The notes under the pieces were generated by a model that worked only from the letters and a program-made list of their open reading frames with translations, did not search any database and was not told the origin of the DNA. The position numbers were made by a program, and so were the translations under genes. From Mycobacterium sp. URHB0044 (GTDB taxonomy: Bacteria; Actinomycetota; Actinomycetes; Mycobacteriales; Mycobacteriaceae), in contig NZ_JIAW01000001.1 in the NCBI RefSeq assembly GCF_000620625.1, forward strand, positions 62,001 to 126,000: 64,000 bases of DNA, read 5' to 3'. Numbering within the stretch: position 1 is the stretch's first letter; each line of letters begins with the position of its first letter. Positions 63,047 to 64,000 of the stretch are shown one piece after another.

Positions 63047-64000
63047 CGCCGTCCGCGTCGAGGAGTGCCTTGAGTTCACGACGACCAATCTTGCCAGTGT
63101 TGCCGCGGGGCAATTCGTCGAGCACGACGACCTGCCGCGGCACCTTGTAGTTCGCGAGGTTCTCGCGGACGTGGGCCTTGAGGGTGTCCGGTGTCGCCGC
63201 CGCGCCGGGTGCGAGCACGACGAACGCCGCCAGGCGCTGGCCGTAGTCCTCGTCGTCGACGCCCATCACCGCGGCCTCGGCGACCTCGGGATGAGCGGCC
63301 AGCGTCTTCTCCACCTCGATCGGATAGACGTTCTCGCCGCCGGACACGATCATCTCGTCGTCACGGCCCACGACGAACAACCGGCCCGCTTCGTCGAGGT
63401 AACCGACGTCGCCGGACGACATGTAATCGCCGTGAAAGTCCTTGGTGGCTCCCGAGGTATAGCCGTCGAACTGCGTCGAGTTGCGGACGTAGATGGTGCC
63501 CACCTCGCCGGTCGGCAGCTCCCTGCGCTCGGCGTCGAGGATGCGGATGTCGGTGCCCTCGGCGGGCCTGCCCGCGGTGTCGGGCGCGGCGCGCAGGTCG
63601 GCGGGCGTCGCGGTGGCGATCATGCCGGCCTCGGTGGCGTTGTAGTTGTTGTAGATCACGTCGCCGAACTGATCCATGAACCTGGTGACGACGTCGGGGC
63701 GCATCCTCGAGCCCGACGCCGCGGCGAACCGCAGCGACCGGCCGCTGTAGCGGGCGCGGACCTCGTCGGGCAGGTCCATGATCCGGTCGAACATCACCGG
63801 GACGACGCACAGGCCGGTGGCCTGATGCTCGTCGACCAGCGCGAGGGTGGCTTCGGGGTCGAACTTGCGCCGCGTGACGATGGTGCACGACATCGACGCG
63901 GCGAACGCCAGTTGCGAGAAGCCCCACGCATGGAACATCGGCGCCACGATGACCGTCACCTCCCCGGCGTGCCATGGGGTGCGGTCGAGAATCGCCTTGA
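63036..64000 (-). CDS. fatty-acid-CoA ligase, FadD12-like, C-terminal part (5' end outside window)
   Basis: The frame is open to the right edge; about 320 C-terminal residues are present. Acyl-CoA synthetase motifs: APMFHAWGFSQLAFAA, YNNYNATEAGMIATA, GDYMSSGDVGYLDEAGRLFV, GRDDEMIVSGGENVYPIEVE and PRGNTGKIGRRELK, which includes the catalytic lysine. It activates a fatty acid to acyl-CoA. With lipO it forms the first genes of a leftward operon. FadD12 identity is inferred from the lipO neighbour. Confidence 0.83.
   Translation of the reverse strand, partial: KAILDRTPWHAGEVTVIVAPMFHAWGFSQLAFAASMSCTIVTRRKFDPEATLALVDEHQATGLCVVPVMFDRIMDLPDEVRARYSGRSLRFAAASGSRMRPDVVTRFMDQFGDVIYNNYNATEAGMIATATPADLRAAPDTAGRPAEGTDIRILDAERRELPTGEVGTIYVRNSTQFDGYTSGATKDFHGDYMSSGDVGYLDEAGRLFVVGRDDEMIVSGGENVYPIEVEKTLAAHPEVAEAAVMGVDDEDYGQRLAAFVVLAPGAAATPDTLKAHVRENLANYKVPRQVVVLDELPRGNTGKIGRRELKALLDADGDEA

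Overview
The window is from a high-G+C actinobacterium, almost certainly a non-tuberculous, probably fast-growing Mycobacterium/Mycolicibacterium. The backbone follows the Mycobacterium tuberculosis order from about Rv0187 to Rv0221: O-methyltransferase, ilvD, ricR, an L,D-transpeptidase, zmp1, omamA/omamB, Rv0201c, mmpL11, Rv0203-type haem-binding proteins, Rv0204c, Rv0205, mmpL3, Rv0207c, trmB, Rv0209, Rv0210, pckA, fadD4, fadE3, Rv0216, lipW, lipC and a WS/DGAT acyltransferase. The match was made by recognising protein families and their order, not by a database search.

Layout. 1-4979: an alpha/beta hydrolase fragment, a quinone-oxidoreductase-like MDR, a DUF2786/metalloprotease-like pair, the O-methyltransferase, a dienelactone hydrolase and a LysE-type exporter. 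5088-8650: an accessory, visibly lower-G+C locus with a secreted CAP protein, a Met/His-rich DUF305 protein, a secreted LVIVD-repeat protein and a divergent TetR regulator. 8760-9187: the collapsed remnant of a 13E12/DUF222 element. 9184-16534: ilvD, a RicR-boxed DUF305 lipoprotein-ricR operon, a flavin/F420-type enzyme, an L,D-transpeptidase, a CorA-like transporter and zmp1. 16601-24755: PhzF-like protein, omamA/omamB, and a leftward run mmpL11 - HTH protein - hydrolase - metY - CoA-binding protein.

25063-37185: two haem-binding proteins, a PrrAB-like two-component system, envelope proteins, and the trmB-Rv0207c-mmpL3 unit. This, together with mmpL11, is the mycolate/haem/envelope core. 37293-41397: two overlapping GTPase-like genes with degenerate P-loops, then GTP-dependent PEP carboxykinase. 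41394-53112: a catabolic block (P450, acyl-CoA synthetase, enoyl-CoA hydratase, GntR regulator, acyl-CoA dehydrogenase, MaoC-like protein, CoA transferase, amidohydrolase, aldo/keto reductase, LipW) in which non-backbone genes are interleaved with the conserved Rv0214-Rv0217c genes. 53206-64000: septum-formation-domain protein, a fused double acyl-CoA dehydrogenase divergent from lipC across a perfect CRP-type box, a WS/DGAT acyltransferase, a duplicated YbjQ-domain protein, and a fadD12-lipO-like operon running off the right edge.

Regulation visible by eye: about fifteen genes have a TAnnnT -10 hexamer ending 5-8 bases before their ATG/GTG, the signature of leaderless mycobacterial mRNAs. 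Several divergent intergenic regions contain perfect palindromes. No tRNA, rRNA, CRISPR array or intact insertion sequence was seen.
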